Assembly: GCF_035917575.1 (NCBI RefSeq)
Contig: NZ_CP109090.1
Location: 1,550,001-1,614,000 of the forward strand
Reading direction: 5' to 3'
Length of the DNA stretch: 64,000 nt
From: Streptomyces sp. NBC_01788
GTDB taxonomy: Bacteria > Actinomycetota > Actinomycetes > Streptomycetales > Streptomycetaceae
The position numbers and the translations under genes were made by a program. The notes beneath the pieces were generated by a model. The model was not told where the DNA came from. It searched no databases and saw nothing but the letters and a program-made list of their open reading frames with translations. Shown in pieces: positions 37,568-47,063 of the stretch (position 1 is the stretch's first letter; each line of letters starts with the position of its first letter).

Positions 37568-39172
37568 TCACTCGCCCGGCCGTACGAACACCGTCCGTCC
37601 GCCCACCACGGTCCGCAGGCAGACGGGCAGGTCACGCCCCGGAGTGAGGTCGGGCAGCCCGGGCGTGCCCGAGCGCGGGTCGGTCGACCAGCGCGCGACC
37701 CGGTCGTCGGGGGCCTGGACGACGAGTTCGCCGGTGCTCCAGACGGCGTAGTCGGCGGGGGCGCCGGGCACCAGGATGCCCGCGTCGTCCCGACCGACCG
37801 CGCGCCAGCCGCCGCGGGTGTGCGCGGTGAACGCCGCGCGGACGGAGACGCGGTGCTCGGGCGTGCGGTGGAAGGCCGCCGCCCGGACCGTGCCCCACGG
37901 GTCCAGCGGTGTGACGGGGCTGTCGGAGCCGAAGGCGAGGGGGACGCCGGCGCGCAGCAGGGCCGCGAAGGGGTTCAGCGTCCGGGCCCGCTCGATGCCC
38001 AGGCGCCTGGCGTACATGCCCTCCTCGCCGCCCCACAGGGCGTCGAAGACGGGCTGCACGGACGCGGTGAGGCCGAGTTCGGCGAAGGCTGCGACGGTCT
38101 CCGGGGTGAGCATCTCGGCGTGCTCGACGCGGTGCCGGGCGGCACGCACACGGGCCAGGCCCACCTTCTCGACGGCGGCGCGCACACCGTCGACGACCGC
38201 GGTGACGGCGGCGTCGCCGATGGCGTGGAAGCCCGCCTGGAGGCCCGCCTCGGTGCAGGCGGCGACGTGGGCGGCGACGGCGGCCGTGTCCAGGTAGGCG
38301 GTGCCGGTGTGGGCGGCGTCCGTGTACGGCGCGTGCAGGCAGGCGGTGTGCGAGCCGATGGAGCCGTCCACGAAAAGGTCGCCGGCGGCGCCGTGGGCAC
38401 CCAGCCGGCGCGCCTTGTCGACGTCCTCCTCCGCCCAGTAGCCGACGACCCGGGGACCCGGCTCCTCGGCGGCGAGCCGCAGCAGCCCTGCGAAGTCGTC
38501 CTCGGAGGAGATGCGCGGGCCGCCGCACTCGTGCACCGAACCGATGCCCAGGGAGGTGGCGCGGGCGAGCGCGGCCCGCTGCGCCTCGGCGCGCTGGGCG
38601 GGGGTGACCGCGGCGAACGCGGCGGCCCGCACGGCGTGGTGGGCGTCGGCGGTCAGCGGGCCGTCCACGGGCCCCTGGACCTCCGGTACGAGGTCGAGCA
38701 GCGCCGTGGTGACGACCGCGGAGTGCACGTCGATACGGCTCAGGTAGAGCGGCCGGCCACCGGTGGCCTCGTCGAGTTCGGCACGCGCCGGGGGGCGTCC
38801 GCCGGGCCAGCGGGCCGCGTCCCATCCGTGGCCGAGCAGGACGCGGTCGTCCGGGCGGGCGGCTGCGAAGTCCCGTACCCGGGCGAGCGCCGCCTCCAGG
38901 GAGGGCGCGTCGGACAGGTCCAGACCGGTGAGGGCGAGGCCGGTCGCGGTGGTGTGCACATGGGCGTCGGTGAACGCCGGGGTGACGAGGGCGCCGTCCA
39001 GGTCGACCACCTCGTCGACGCCGTCGGCGAACGCGTCCGCCGCCCCCTCCGAGCCGACCCAGGCCACCTGGCCGGCCTCCACGACCATGGCGGTCGCGAA
39101 CGGGTCGGCGGGACTGTGGATCTCCCCCCGGCGCAGCAGGACGGTCCGGACCTCGGCAGCACGCTCACTCAT
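37568..39172 (-). CDS. Amidohydrolase family protein (YtcJ-like)
   Basis: 534 residues from the ATG giving MSERAAEVRTVLLRRG. Metal-binding TPAFTDAHVHTTATG (HxH), HAIGDAAVTAVVDG, RHRVEHAEML, and FGSDSPVTPLDPWG (Asp) follow the amidohydrolase-3/YtcJ pattern. It hydrolyses C-N bonds of unknown cytoplasmic substrates. The open frame upstream to 40729 is an artefact that runs antisense through other genes. It is followed at the 5' side by an Lrp-type regulator about 90 bases away on the same strand. Confidence 0.92.
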   Translation of the reverse strand: MSERAAEVRTVLLRRGEIHSPADPFATAMVVEAGQVAWVGSEGAADAFADGVDEVVDLDGALVTPAFTDAHVHTTATGLALTGLDLSDAPSLEAALARVRDFAAARPDDRVLLGHGWDAARWPGGRPPARAELDEATGGRPLYLSRIDVHSAVVTTALLDLVPEVQGPVDGPLTADAHHAVRAAAFAAVTPAQRAEAQRAALARATSLGIGSVHECGGPRISSEDDFAGLLRLAAEEPGPRVVGYWAEEDVDKARRLGAHGAAGDLFVDGSIGSHTACLHAPYTDAAHTGTAYLDTAAVAAHVAACTEAGLQAGFHAIGDAAVTAVVDGVRAAVEKVGLARVRAARHRVEHAEMLTPETVAAFAELGLTASVQPVFDALWGGEEGMYARRLGIERARTLNPFAALLRAGVPLAFGSDSPVTPLDPWGTVRAAAFHRTPEHRVSVRAAFTAHTRGGWRAVGRDDAGILVPGAPADYAVWSTGELVVQAPDDRVARWSTDPRSGTPGLPDLTPGRDLPVCLRTVVGGRTVFVRPGE

Positions 39173-39261
39173 GCCCCCAGTCTCCCGCCTCCCCCGAACC
39201 CGCCGGCACGCAGGTCGCCCCGGCACGCCCCGGAGCTCCGCCGCAGGCCCTCCGGGCGGGG

Positions 39262-39702
39262 TCAGACGCGGGGCGGGCGGGCTTCGTACGGGGTGGAGAG
39301 GACCACCGTCGTGCGGGTCGAGACGCCCGCCAACGTGCGCACGCGGGCGAGCAGTTCCTCCAGCTCGTGCGGGGTGGAGACGCGCACCTTGAGGATGTAG
39401 TTCTCGTCTCCGGCGACGCTGTGGCAGGCCTCGATCTCGGGGACACCGGCCAGGCGGTCGGCGATGTCGTCGGGGGCGCTGGGGTCGAAGGGTTTGACCG
39501 AGATGAAGGCGGTCATGGGCAGCCCCACGGCCTCGGCGTCGACGACCGCGGCGTAGCCGCGGATGACACCGCGCTGCTCCAGCCGTCGCACCCGCTGGTG
39601 CACGGCCGACGTGGACAGGCCGGTGGCCTTGCCCAGGTCGGTGTAGCTCATCCGCCCGTCCTTGACGAGCAGCTGCACGATCTGTCGGTCCAGCTCCTCC
39701 AT
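39262..39702 (-). CDS. Lrp/AsnC-family regulator
   Basis: 146 residues: N-terminal helix-turn-helix (LDRQIVQLLVKDGRMSYTDL, GLSTSAVHQRVRRLEQRGVI) and C-terminal RAM ligand-binding domain (GLPMTAFISVKP, ACHSVAGDENYILKVRV). Such proteins sense amino acids and form octamers. The MEELDRQ start is typical. It lies directly upstream of the amidohydrolase gene in the same direction, which may be a target; the divergent neighbour is the 148-residue hypothetical gene. Confidence 0.93.
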   Translation of the reverse strand: MEELDRQIVQLLVKDGRMSYTDLGKATGLSTSAVHQRVRRLEQRGVIRGYAAVVDAEAVGLPMTAFISVKPFDPSAPDDIADRLAGVPEIEACHSVAGDENYILKVRVSTPHELEELLARVRTLAGVSTRTTVVLSTPYEARPPRV

Positions 39703-39937
39703 GGCGCAAGAACCTACAGGGCGTCTGATCTCCCGGGACAGCCCAGCGGCCCGGGTCGTGTCCCGTCGGCGGACAAACACACCACGGCGGGCACCTGCGC
39801 ACGGCATGTGACCAACGCCACACGCCCCGAAGCCCCTGCGTGATGCTCTCGTGATTACCGGCGAGAGCGGACGGGAAGTGCTTGCTGTGGTCGAGGCCGC
39901 AGTGCCTTTCACGGCCCAGCCTTAGGGGGAGAATCCC

Positions 39938-40384
39938 ATGCAGAGTCTCAAGCGCCCTGGTCGTTCTGTGCCCAGGCGACGGCAGTCGGTCGTCGAACTC
40001 CAGCCGGAGTGGCTGGAATCCGATACCGACGACGATGTGGACGGCGCGGAAGCCGACGCCTACGACACCTTCGAGATGTACCGGGTGATGTGCCCGGAGT
40101 GCGCGCAGCCCATCGCCCTGCTGGCGGACGAGGAGGTGCTGCCGGAGCACGCGCTGTGCGCCTCGCCGTGGAACCCGTTCGGGCTCACGGTCTGCGCCGG
40201 TACGGGCCTCTGGGCGTCCGAGGCCCGGCCCGCGGACGAGTCCGTCGGTCCCCAGGAGCAGGACACCGCGCTGCTGCTGACGCTCCCGCAGGGCCTCGAC
40301 TGGCGGACACAGCCCTTCTCGCACGTCGGCGGCCCGGGCTCCCGCCCGATGCGCGTGCCACAGCTTCACCGGTACGCCGCCTGA
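39938..40384 (+). CDS. Conserved hypothetical protein with CPEC motif
   Basis: 148 residues, ATG preceded by AGGGGGAG at ideal spacing. N-terminal 30 residues basic, then an acidic stretch (ESDTDDDVDGAEADAYD) and MCPECAQPIALLADEEVLPE with a further Cys in HALCASPWNPF and VCAGTG; these could form a small metal site. No known domain is recognised. Soluble. Seen in the same place in Streptomyces as far as I recall; no function assigned. Confidence 0.75.
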   Translation: MQSLKRPGRSVPRRRQSVVELQPEWLESDTDDDVDGAEADAYDTFEMYRVMCPECAQPIALLADEEVLPEHALCASPWNPFGLTVCAGTGLWASEARPADESVGPQEQDTALLLTLPQGLDWRTQPFSHVGGPGSRPMRVPQLHRYAA

Positions 40385-40564
40385 GCGGCGCCGCGGCAGC
40401 GCCGGGCGCCCTCGTCCGTCCGTGCGCCACGGCTCTGGCACGCAGGCCGCCGGGGTGCCGAACAGCCCACCCGTGTCCCGGAGGCCGCCGGCCCGGACGC
40501 CGGTGAACTCACGCTCGATTCCACCGGGTGGTGACCTGTGCGCCGCACTCCGCGTTGCCCGAGT

Positions 40565-40816
40565 ATGACCACCACGCATCCGGCAGCCGGACGACGGCGG
40601 CGGGTCTTCGTGCCGCCGCCGCCCGCAGAATCGGTTCCGCCTGTGCCTCCGCAGCCCGCGGACCCGCCGATCTACCGCGACCTGATGCGCGCCTGGGCCG
40701 ACCGCGGCCGCACCCTGCCGGGACGGCACGACCCGGAGTGGGTCCGCCTGGCGGCGCCGCCGGCCGGTCTCGCGCGGCTCAGCGGGTCTCGGGACCCGCT
40801 ACGTGACGGGCGATGA
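40565..40816 (+). CDS. Small proline-rich hypothetical protein
   Basis: 83 residues. An N-terminal Pro-rich part (RRRRVFVPPPPAES, PPVPPQPADPP) is followed by YRDLMRAWADRGRTLPGRHDPEWVRLAAP (pieces of a compact conserved-looking segment, D-P-E-W-V-R-L). The 3' end overlaps the end of the convergent acyl-CoA dehydrogenase gene by about 38 bases. Ribosome binding site is weak. The conserved-looking tail supports a real gene. Confidence 0.6.
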   Translation: MTTTHPAAGRRRRVFVPPPPAESVPPVPPQPADPPIYRDLMRAWADRGRTLPGRHDPEWVRLAAPPAGLARLSGSRDPLRDGR

Positions 40817-41951
40817 CCATCCGCTGGATCTGGTTGGTGCCCTCGACGATCTGCAGGACCTTGGCCTCGCGCATGTAGCGCTCGGTCGGGAAGTCCGTGG
40901 TGTAGCCGTATCCGCCGAGCACCTGGACGGCGTCCGTGGTGACCTTCATGGCCGTGTCCGTGCAGAACAGCTTGGCCATGGCCGCCTGCCGCGCGAACGG
41001 CAGGCCCGCGTCCCGCAGCCGCGCCGCCGCCAGGTACAGCGCGCGGCCCGCCTCGATCTGTGTCGCCATGTCGGCGAGCATGAAGCGCAGGCCCTGGAAG
41101 TCGGAGATCGGCCGCCCGAACTGCTGCCGGCCGGCGGCGTAGCCGACCGCCTCGTCCAGTGCGGCCTGGGCGAGGCCGACGGCGCAGGCCGCGATGCCGA
41201 GCCGCCCGGAGTCGAGCGCGGACAGGGCGATGGCGAAGCCCTGCCCCTCCTCCCCCAGGCGCCGGTCGTCGCCGACCCGGACGCCGTCGAGGTGGATCTG
41301 CGCGGTGGGCGAGCCCTTGAGGCCCATCTTCTTCTCCGGGGCCGCGGCGCTCAGGCCCTCGGCGTCGCCCGGCACCAGGAAGGCGGTGATGCCGCGCGGG
41401 CCCCGCTCTCCGGTGCGGGCCATCACCGTGTAGAAGTCGGCGACCCCGCCGTGGGTGATCCAGGACTTGGTCCCGGTGAGCACCCAGCCGTCGCCGTCCC
41501 GGACCGCCTTGGTGCTGAGCGAGGCGGCGTCGGAACCGGAGGCCGGCTCGGAGAGGGCGTACGCGCCCAGCAGGCCGCCGCCCAGCATCGCGGGCAGATG
41601 CTCCACCTGCTGCTTCTTGGTGCCGTAGGCGGCGAGCCCGTAGGAGGCGAGGGTGTGCACGCTCAGGCCGAGGCCGACGGTGAGGCGGGCCGCGGCCAGT
41701 TCCTCCAGGACCTGGAGGTAGACCTCGTAGGGCTGGTCGCCTCCGCCGTACGCGGAGTCGTAGGGCAGGCCGAGCAGTCCGGAGCGGGAGAGCAGGGTGA
41801 AGACCTCGCGCGGGAAGAGTCCCGCGTCCTCCTCCTCCGCCGCCTTCGGGGCGATCTCGTGCTGCGCGATGTCGCGGACGAGCGAGATCAGATCCCGGGC
41901 CTCCTCCGTGGGCAGTTGCCGGTCCACCGGCTGCGGGGCGCGGTCGGGCAT
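40779..41951 (-). CDS. Acyl-CoA dehydrogenase
   Basis: 390 residues. All signatures present: YALSEPASGSDAASL (signature 1), SWITHGGVADFYTVMARTG, QFGRPISDFQGLRFMLADM and GGYGYTTDFPTERYMREAK, with catalytic Glu in LQIVEGTNQIQR. It oxidises acyl-CoA to enoyl-CoA with FAD, passing electrons to ETF. I take the ATG giving MPDRAPQPVD, with GGAGGA 10 bases upstream, over one nine codons earlier. Substrate chain length is not clear. Divergent from the chitinase. Confidence 0.95.
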   Translation of the reverse strand: MPDRAPQPVDRQLPTEEARDLISLVRDIAQHEIAPKAAEEEDAGLFPREVFTLLSRSGLLGLPYDSAYGGGDQPYEVYLQVLEELAAARLTVGLGLSVHTLASYGLAAYGTKKQQVEHLPAMLGGGLLGAYALSEPASGSDAASLSTKAVRDGDGWVLTGTKSWITHGGVADFYTVMARTGERGPRGITAFLVPGDAEGLSAAAPEKKMGLKGSPTAQIHLDGVRVGDDRRLGEEGQGFAIALSALDSGRLGIAACAVGLAQAALDEAVGYAAGRQQFGRPISDFQGLRFMLADMATQIEAGRALYLAAARLRDAGLPFARQAAMAKLFCTDTAMKVTTDAVQVLGGYGYTTDFPTERYMREAKVLQIVEGTNQIQRMVIARHVAGPETR

Positions 41952-42164
41952 GGCGACGCTCTCCTCCCTTTCGGGCACATCGGCGGATGTGCGCCTTGGG
42001 TGGGGCGGCTCCGCCGGGGTCGTTCTCGGGCCCAGCCGGGTGTCGGCGATCCCGGGTCTCGGTAGCTGCTGACCAGCGGCTGTGCGCTGTGAGTATGCCC
42101 GATCCGGGGCATCGAGTCACCGGTTAACGAGCGCTTACTTCTAGAAATCCCCGGGGCCTGAAAT

Positions 42165-42176
42165 TGGTCCGAACCA
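42165..42176 (+). promoter_or_regulatory. Upstream DasR-like/chi-box repeat
   Basis: TGGTCCGAACCA, with TGGT...ACCA symmetry, is the 12-bp repeat known from Streptomyces chitinase promoters. It lies directly upstream of the -35 box and 21 bases (two helical turns) from the next copy, so both would face the same side of DNA. Confidence 0.75.
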
Positions 42177-42205
42177 TTGACCCACTGGTCTAGTCCTCCT
42201 AGGGT
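42177..42205 (+). promoter_or_regulatory. Chitinase promoter with overlapping DasR site
   Basis: TTGACC (-35), 17 bases, TAGGGT (-10). Within the spacer lies ACTGGTCTAGTCCTCC (42184-42199), close to the DasR consensus ACTGGTCTAGACCACT. DasR bound here would block polymerase; glucosamine-6-phosphate would relieve it. This agrees with N-acetylglucosamine control of chitinases. Confidence 0.85.
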
Positions 42206-42274
42206 GCCCCGGAACAACGCATTCCGCGTTCATGCCAATCGGCACGATCCCCTCTCCCCCACGAGGAGACACCG

Positions 42275-43507
<1,233 letters not shown>

Positions 43508-43518
43508 ATCCCGGACGC

Positions 43519-43550
43519 GGGGCGGAGGGCGAGTCCGCCTCCGCCCCGTC
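43519..43550 (+). terminator. Chitinase terminator
   Basis: Stem GGGGCGGAGG with CCTCCGCCCC, nine-base loop, followed by GTCTTCTTCCC. It starts 12 bases after the chitinase stop and precedes the convergent TetR gene. Confidence 0.85.
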
Positions 43551-43570
43551 TTCTTCCCGTCCCTCGCCTC

Positions 43571-44269
43571 TCAGCCGTCGCGGCGGGCCGGTGCGGGGGC
43601 CGGGTGGGTCGGGTCGATCTCCTCGATGGCGCGCAGCGCGCCGCCGAGGGTCTTCACCAGCAGGTCGCGCATGGTGTCCCGGGAGAGTCCCGGCCGGCCG
43701 ATCCAGTCCAGGGTGGCGCCCTCGACGCTGCAGACCCAGGCGAGCAGCCCCATACGGGCCACCGGGGCGATGGCGGTACGGCCGTAGGCGCCCTCCGCGA
43801 TGGTCGCGACGATGGCCTCGCGCACGCCGTCCCGGATGGAGTGCACCTCGGTGTCGAAGCCGACGCCACCGCTGACGATGGTGCGGTAGGCGGCCTGGTT
43901 GTGCTCCGCGTAGCGCAAATAGGCCTCGATGGTGCGGTGCACCCGGTCCACGGCCGGCATGTCCAGGCCGCGCGCCGCGGAGGTGACCAGGTCGGCCACG
44001 GAGTCCTCGATGATCGCCAGGTAGTAGCCGCGCTTGGACCGGAAGTAGTAGTAGATCAGCCCCTTTGCCACATGGGCCTGCCGGGCGATGTCGTCCATCG
44101 AGAGGGCGTCGTAGGAGGTGTCGGCGAACAACCTCCGCCCGATGGCGAGGAGTTCGGCGCGACGCCCCGCGGAGCGCTCGGTGCCGCGCACCCGGCTGGT
44201 GGTCGTTCCCGCTCGAGCGGAGTCGAGAGCGTGCGGGAGGGCGGTCTCACGCGGTTGCCTGATATTCAA
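43571..44269 (-). CDS. TetR-family regulator
   Basis: About 232 residues if started at TTG (44269), which has AGGG five bases upstream and gives MNIRQPRETALPHALDS. The DNA-binding domain is RRAELLAIGRRLFADTSYDA, SMDDIARQAHVAKGLIYYYF and RSKRGYYLAII; the rest is the helical ligand domain. The 40 residues before the HTH are unusual and may be shorter in fact. It lies 119 bases downstream of the C39-like protein gene on the same strand and convergent to the chitinase. Ligand and targets unknown. Confidence 0.88.
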   Translation of the reverse strand: MNIRQPRETALPHALDSARAGTTTSRVRGTERSAGRRAELLAIGRRLFADTSYDALSMDDIARQAHVAKGLIYYYFRSKRGYYLAIIEDSVADLVTSAARGLDMPAVDRVHRTIEAYLRYAEHNQAAYRTIVSGGVGFDTEVHSIRDGVREAIVATIAEGAYGRTAIAPVARMGLLAWVCSVEGATLDWIGRPGLSRDTMRDLLVKTLGGALRAIEEIDPTHPAPAPARRDG

Positions 44270-44388
44270 TTCGACCCTGGCCTCCAACTGGCGGTCGGAC
44301 AACCGCAGTATGGCAGGCCGGTCGGGCACGGAGGCAGGGCGCCGGGAAGGCCCGGTCGCCCGGGGCCCTCGTACGCGCGCGGTTTCGG

Positions 44389-45765
44389 TCAGCTCACGCC
44401 CACGGCGGCGAGCGCCTTGCGCTGGGGGCCGGTGAGGTGGGCCGGGAAGTACAGGTAGCAGATGCCGCCGGAGCCGGAGGCCACCTTGCCGGAGGCGTTG
44501 TAGCGCTTGGTCCTGAGCCAGATGTTCTCGAACTCCCGGCGCCGGTACACGCGTCGCACCGCCGAATCGCTGGGCGAGGCCGGGTCGTTGGTGACCACGT
44601 CGCCGTCGGCGGTGAAGCCGATGACGGTCATGAGATGGCCGTTGGTGCCGTAACCGGCCCCGGTCAGCTCGGTGTTGAGGAAGGACTGGGACGTTATGGC
44701 GGGGATCCCCGCCGCGATCAGCGTCTCCAGGTCGGTGAGCGAGCCGAGCCGGGTCACCACCCCTTGCAGGTCCTTGAACGTCGCGGCGTAGGCGGCGTTG
44801 AACGGCCAGTTGCCGCAGCCCTCGTACTGGTGGTCGTAGGTGTACCGGGCCGCGTTGCACACCTGCGGGTCGGCGTAGGACGGGTCGACCCAGGACAGTT
44901 GCCCGGGGGTGAGCCGCCCGCCCCAGTACTCGATGATCATCTGTGAGGAGGTGGGGCTGCACCAGGCCTCGCCGCCGTTGTCGTACTCGGGGTACTGTCC
45001 GGAGTGGATCGACTGCGAGTAGCGCGGGACCGTCAACTCCCCGGCCGCGCCGGGCGCGGAGGCCGGGACGGTGAAGCGGTCGGGGACGTCGGAGCCCATG
45101 GCGCCGATCCGCCAGACGGTCGGTGTGAGCCGGGTGCCGGGCCTGCGGTGGAGGGTCAGCCGCAGCCGGTAGGAGGCGAGGCGCAGCCCGGAGGCCGGGT
45201 CGTCCAGGGAGAAGGTGTCCGTCCAGATCGTGCTGCGGCCGTCGCTCTGGCCGTCGACGGAGGTCCGTTTGATGTCCTGGTCGCCGGCCGCCCAGCGGCC
45301 CATCACGTACCAGGGGGTGTCCGTGCCGTCGGAGTACGTTCCCCGCAGTTCGACCTGGATCCAGGTGCCGGCAGGGGTGTGCGCGTTCCAGGAGGCGACC
45401 GCCTCCGTGGCCGGTACGGACAGCCGGTGCGCCGGGCTGGTCCAGGTGCCGTACTCCCAGGTGGCGGTCGTGCCGGTGTGCGGGTCGGTGTAGTCGGTGG
45501 TACCCGCGGGCTTCTCGATCTCCAGGCCGGGCCGGGCGCCCGCGACGGCGTGGGTGCCGCGGGTCGTGCCCGCGCGCCAGTCGGTGTACGTGGTCCAGGC
45601 GCGGTATTCGACCGGGCGGGCCGGGGCGGCTCCGGCGCTCTTGGCGCCGGCGGCGGGGGCGGGGGCGGCCGTGGCCGCCACCGGGGCCGCACCACCCGCC
45701 ATCGCCGCCGCGGCGACCGCGACGGCGAGAACGGATCTGCGGGACGGCTGTTCGGCTCTGCTCAT
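44389..45765 (-). CDS. Tat-exported peptidase C39-like protein
   Basis: 458 residues. N-terminal SRRSVLAVAVAAAAMAGG is a twin-arginine-type signal with Ala-rich h-region. Residues about 50-270 are a beta-rich domain with repeated WT/WR motifs. From about 275 a C39-like papain fold: nucleophile region GGEAWCSPTSSQMI (Cys), GTNGHLMTVIGFTADG (His), and VVTNDPASPSD (Asp). It ends SGKVASGSGGICYLYFPAHL. C39 peptidases cleave leader peptides at double glycine when fused to ABC exporters; this stand-alone secreted type has unknown substrates. Start ATG is preceded by GGGGG; an upstream frame is non-coding. Confidence 0.87.
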   Translation of the reverse strand: MSRAEQPSRRSVLAVAVAAAAMAGGAAPVAATAAPAPAAGAKSAGAAPARPVEYRAWTTYTDWRAGTTRGTHAVAGARPGLEIEKPAGTTDYTDPHTGTTATWEYGTWTSPAHRLSVPATEAVASWNAHTPAGTWIQVELRGTYSDGTDTPWYVMGRWAAGDQDIKRTSVDGQSDGRSTIWTDTFSLDDPASGLRLASYRLRLTLHRRPGTRLTPTVWRIGAMGSDVPDRFTVPASAPGAAGELTVPRYSQSIHSGQYPEYDNGGEAWCSPTSSQMIIEYWGGRLTPGQLSWVDPSYADPQVCNAARYTYDHQYEGCGNWPFNAAYAATFKDLQGVVTRLGSLTDLETLIAAGIPAITSQSFLNTELTGAGYGTNGHLMTVIGFTADGDVVTNDPASPSDSAVRRVYRRREFENIWLRTKRYNASGKVASGSGGICYLYFPAHLTGPQRKALAAVGVS

Positions 45766-46041
45766 GGGTGGATGACCCCCAGGTGTCCGACGTCGGGGCG
45801 GGTCCGTGGCTGGGCCCACTATGGCCGCGCCACCCGGCTCCTACCAGCACTTCGACATACGCCACGCCTACCAATATTGGTCTCCACCACTGGCATGACC
45901 TGCGCCGAGTCCCCGCGGAGCCGGACACACGACCGCCGGTGCCGCGGGGCGCGGTCACTAGAATGACCACCGAGAACACGCCGTCGCCCTCCTCGCTCAC
46001 CGGGAACCGCCATCCACGCACTCGCCGCCTTCCTCCGAGTT

Positions 46042-46632
46042 GTGCCGCCGGCCTGCGGGACCGTGCGGCTGATCGGCGTCGACGGGCACGCGGGATCCGG
46101 GAAGTCCACGTTCACGGAGAAGCTCGCCGCGGCGCTGGGGGCCGCGCCGGTGCTGCACCTGGACGACGTCGCGAGCCATGAGGAGCTGTTCGGCTGGGAG
46201 GGGCGGCTGCTGCGCGAGGTCGTCGAACCGCTCGGGCGGGGGGCGACGGCGCGCTACGCCCCCTACGACTGGCGGGAGCGGCGGTTCGGGGCCGCACGGA
46301 TGCTGCCGCCGGCGCCCGTGATCCTGGTCGAGGGCGTGGGCGCGGGACGGCGGGCGCTGCGCCCTTATCTGGCGCACCTGCTGTGGATGGATCTGCCGCA
46401 CGAGGAGGCCTGGGCACGGGGCCGGTCGCGGGACGGGGAGGAACAGCGGGAGTTCTGGTCCGGGTGGGTCGAGGCCGAGCGGCGGCACTTCGCCGAGGAT
46501 CCCTCACGGCCGTTCTCGGATCTTCTGGTACGGCAGTTGCCGGAGGGGTACTCGGTGCTTCCGGGGCCCGCCGGGGTCGTTGGACCGGACCAGTTCGTCA
46601 CTGACGGTGACGAGCCGTCGGCAATGTGCTGA
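46042..46632 (+). CDS. Uridine kinase-like P-loop kinase (start uncertain)
   Basis: 196 residues as annotated. P-loop GVDGHAGSGKSTFTEKL near residue 12, ARYAPYDWRERRFG and VILVEGVGAGRRAL, then the lid region WMDLPHEEAWARGRSRDGEE, resemble uridine/cytidine kinases and phosphoribulokinase-like enzymes. The GTG at 46042 has no ribosome binding site. In-frame codons upstream read PGTAIHALAAFLRVV, which looks like the usual N-terminal helix of this family, back to a TGA at 45964, but contain no ATG, GTG or TTG; an ATC at 46012 has GGGAA six bases before it. The true start may be non-standard or lost by mutation. Confidence 0.78.
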   Translation: MPPACGTVRLIGVDGHAGSGKSTFTEKLAAALGAAPVLHLDDVASHEELFGWEGRLLREVVEPLGRGATARYAPYDWRERRFGAARMLPPAPVILVEGVGAGRRALRPYLAHLLWMDLPHEEAWARGRSRDGEEQREFWSGWVEAERRHFAEDPSRPFSDLLVRQLPEGYSVLPGPAGVVGPDQFVTDGDEPSAMC

Positions 46633-46681
46633 ACTTGTGAAGACCCGTGCCGGGTGACTTTCCCGAGTCCCTCAACTCCGC

Positions 46682-46711
46682 TTGACCCGGGGGCCGTACA
46701 GGTCTTACGTT
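46682..46711 (+). promoter_or_regulatory. Promoter of the intergenic sRNA
   Basis: TTGACC, 18 bases, TACGTT: a good match to the HrdB-type consensus (TTGAC-n-TAnnnT). It lies 50 bases after the kinase stop codon with no coding frame behind it. Confidence 0.7.
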
Positions 46712-46717
46712 CTCAAT

Positions 46718-46798
46718 GAGCGGTCATCGCGTACCGCCCGCAAACACGAAGCCCCCGGTTGTTCCCCCGTGATCGGGGGCTTCGTTCTGCCCTTTTCG
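46718..46798 (+). ncRNA. Candidate small RNA with intrinsic terminator
   Basis: About 80 nucleotides. It begins near 46718 downstream of a good promoter, forms a small 5' hairpin GCGGT-N8-ACCGC (46720-46737), then the sequence CGCAAACACGAAG, and ends in a perfect 11-bp stem CGAAGCCCCCG/CGGGGGCTTCG with a C-rich loop (GTTCCCCCGT), followed by TTCTGCCCTTTT. There is no open frame in it. C-rich loops recall the actinobacterial 6C RNAs, but only one such loop is seen, so I do not claim that family. The remaining 265 bases to the next gene show no coding frame. Confidence 0.65.
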
Positions 46799-47063
46799 CG
46801 TTCTCCGGACGCTGCGTGACGCCATTTGCTCACACTCGGTCACCACGCACGGTGCGTCCCGTCCGCCGCCACCTCGCCGAACGGCCTGTGCGGCACCCTT
46901 CGGCGACCGGCGGCCCCACGGGTACCATGCCCTCGGTGCGACCTTCGAACGGCTGCTTCGCGCACCTGCAACTCCGGTCCGCGGTACAGCGGTTCGACCA
47001 CAGGAAGCCGTCAGGTGGATGCCTGGCGGCGAACCTTCGGGGGCACGGTTTGTGGGGGACGTG

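Noticed and set aside
37568..40729. Extension of the amidohydrolase frame to 1053 codons
   Set aside because: The upstream part is antisense to or overlaps the Lrp regulator and hypothetical genes; the internal ATG gives the normal family length.
46718..46798. Firm assignment to the 6C RNA family
   Set aside because: Only one C-rich loop (five C) is visible; the family is defined by two stem-loops with six or more C. A covariance search would decide.
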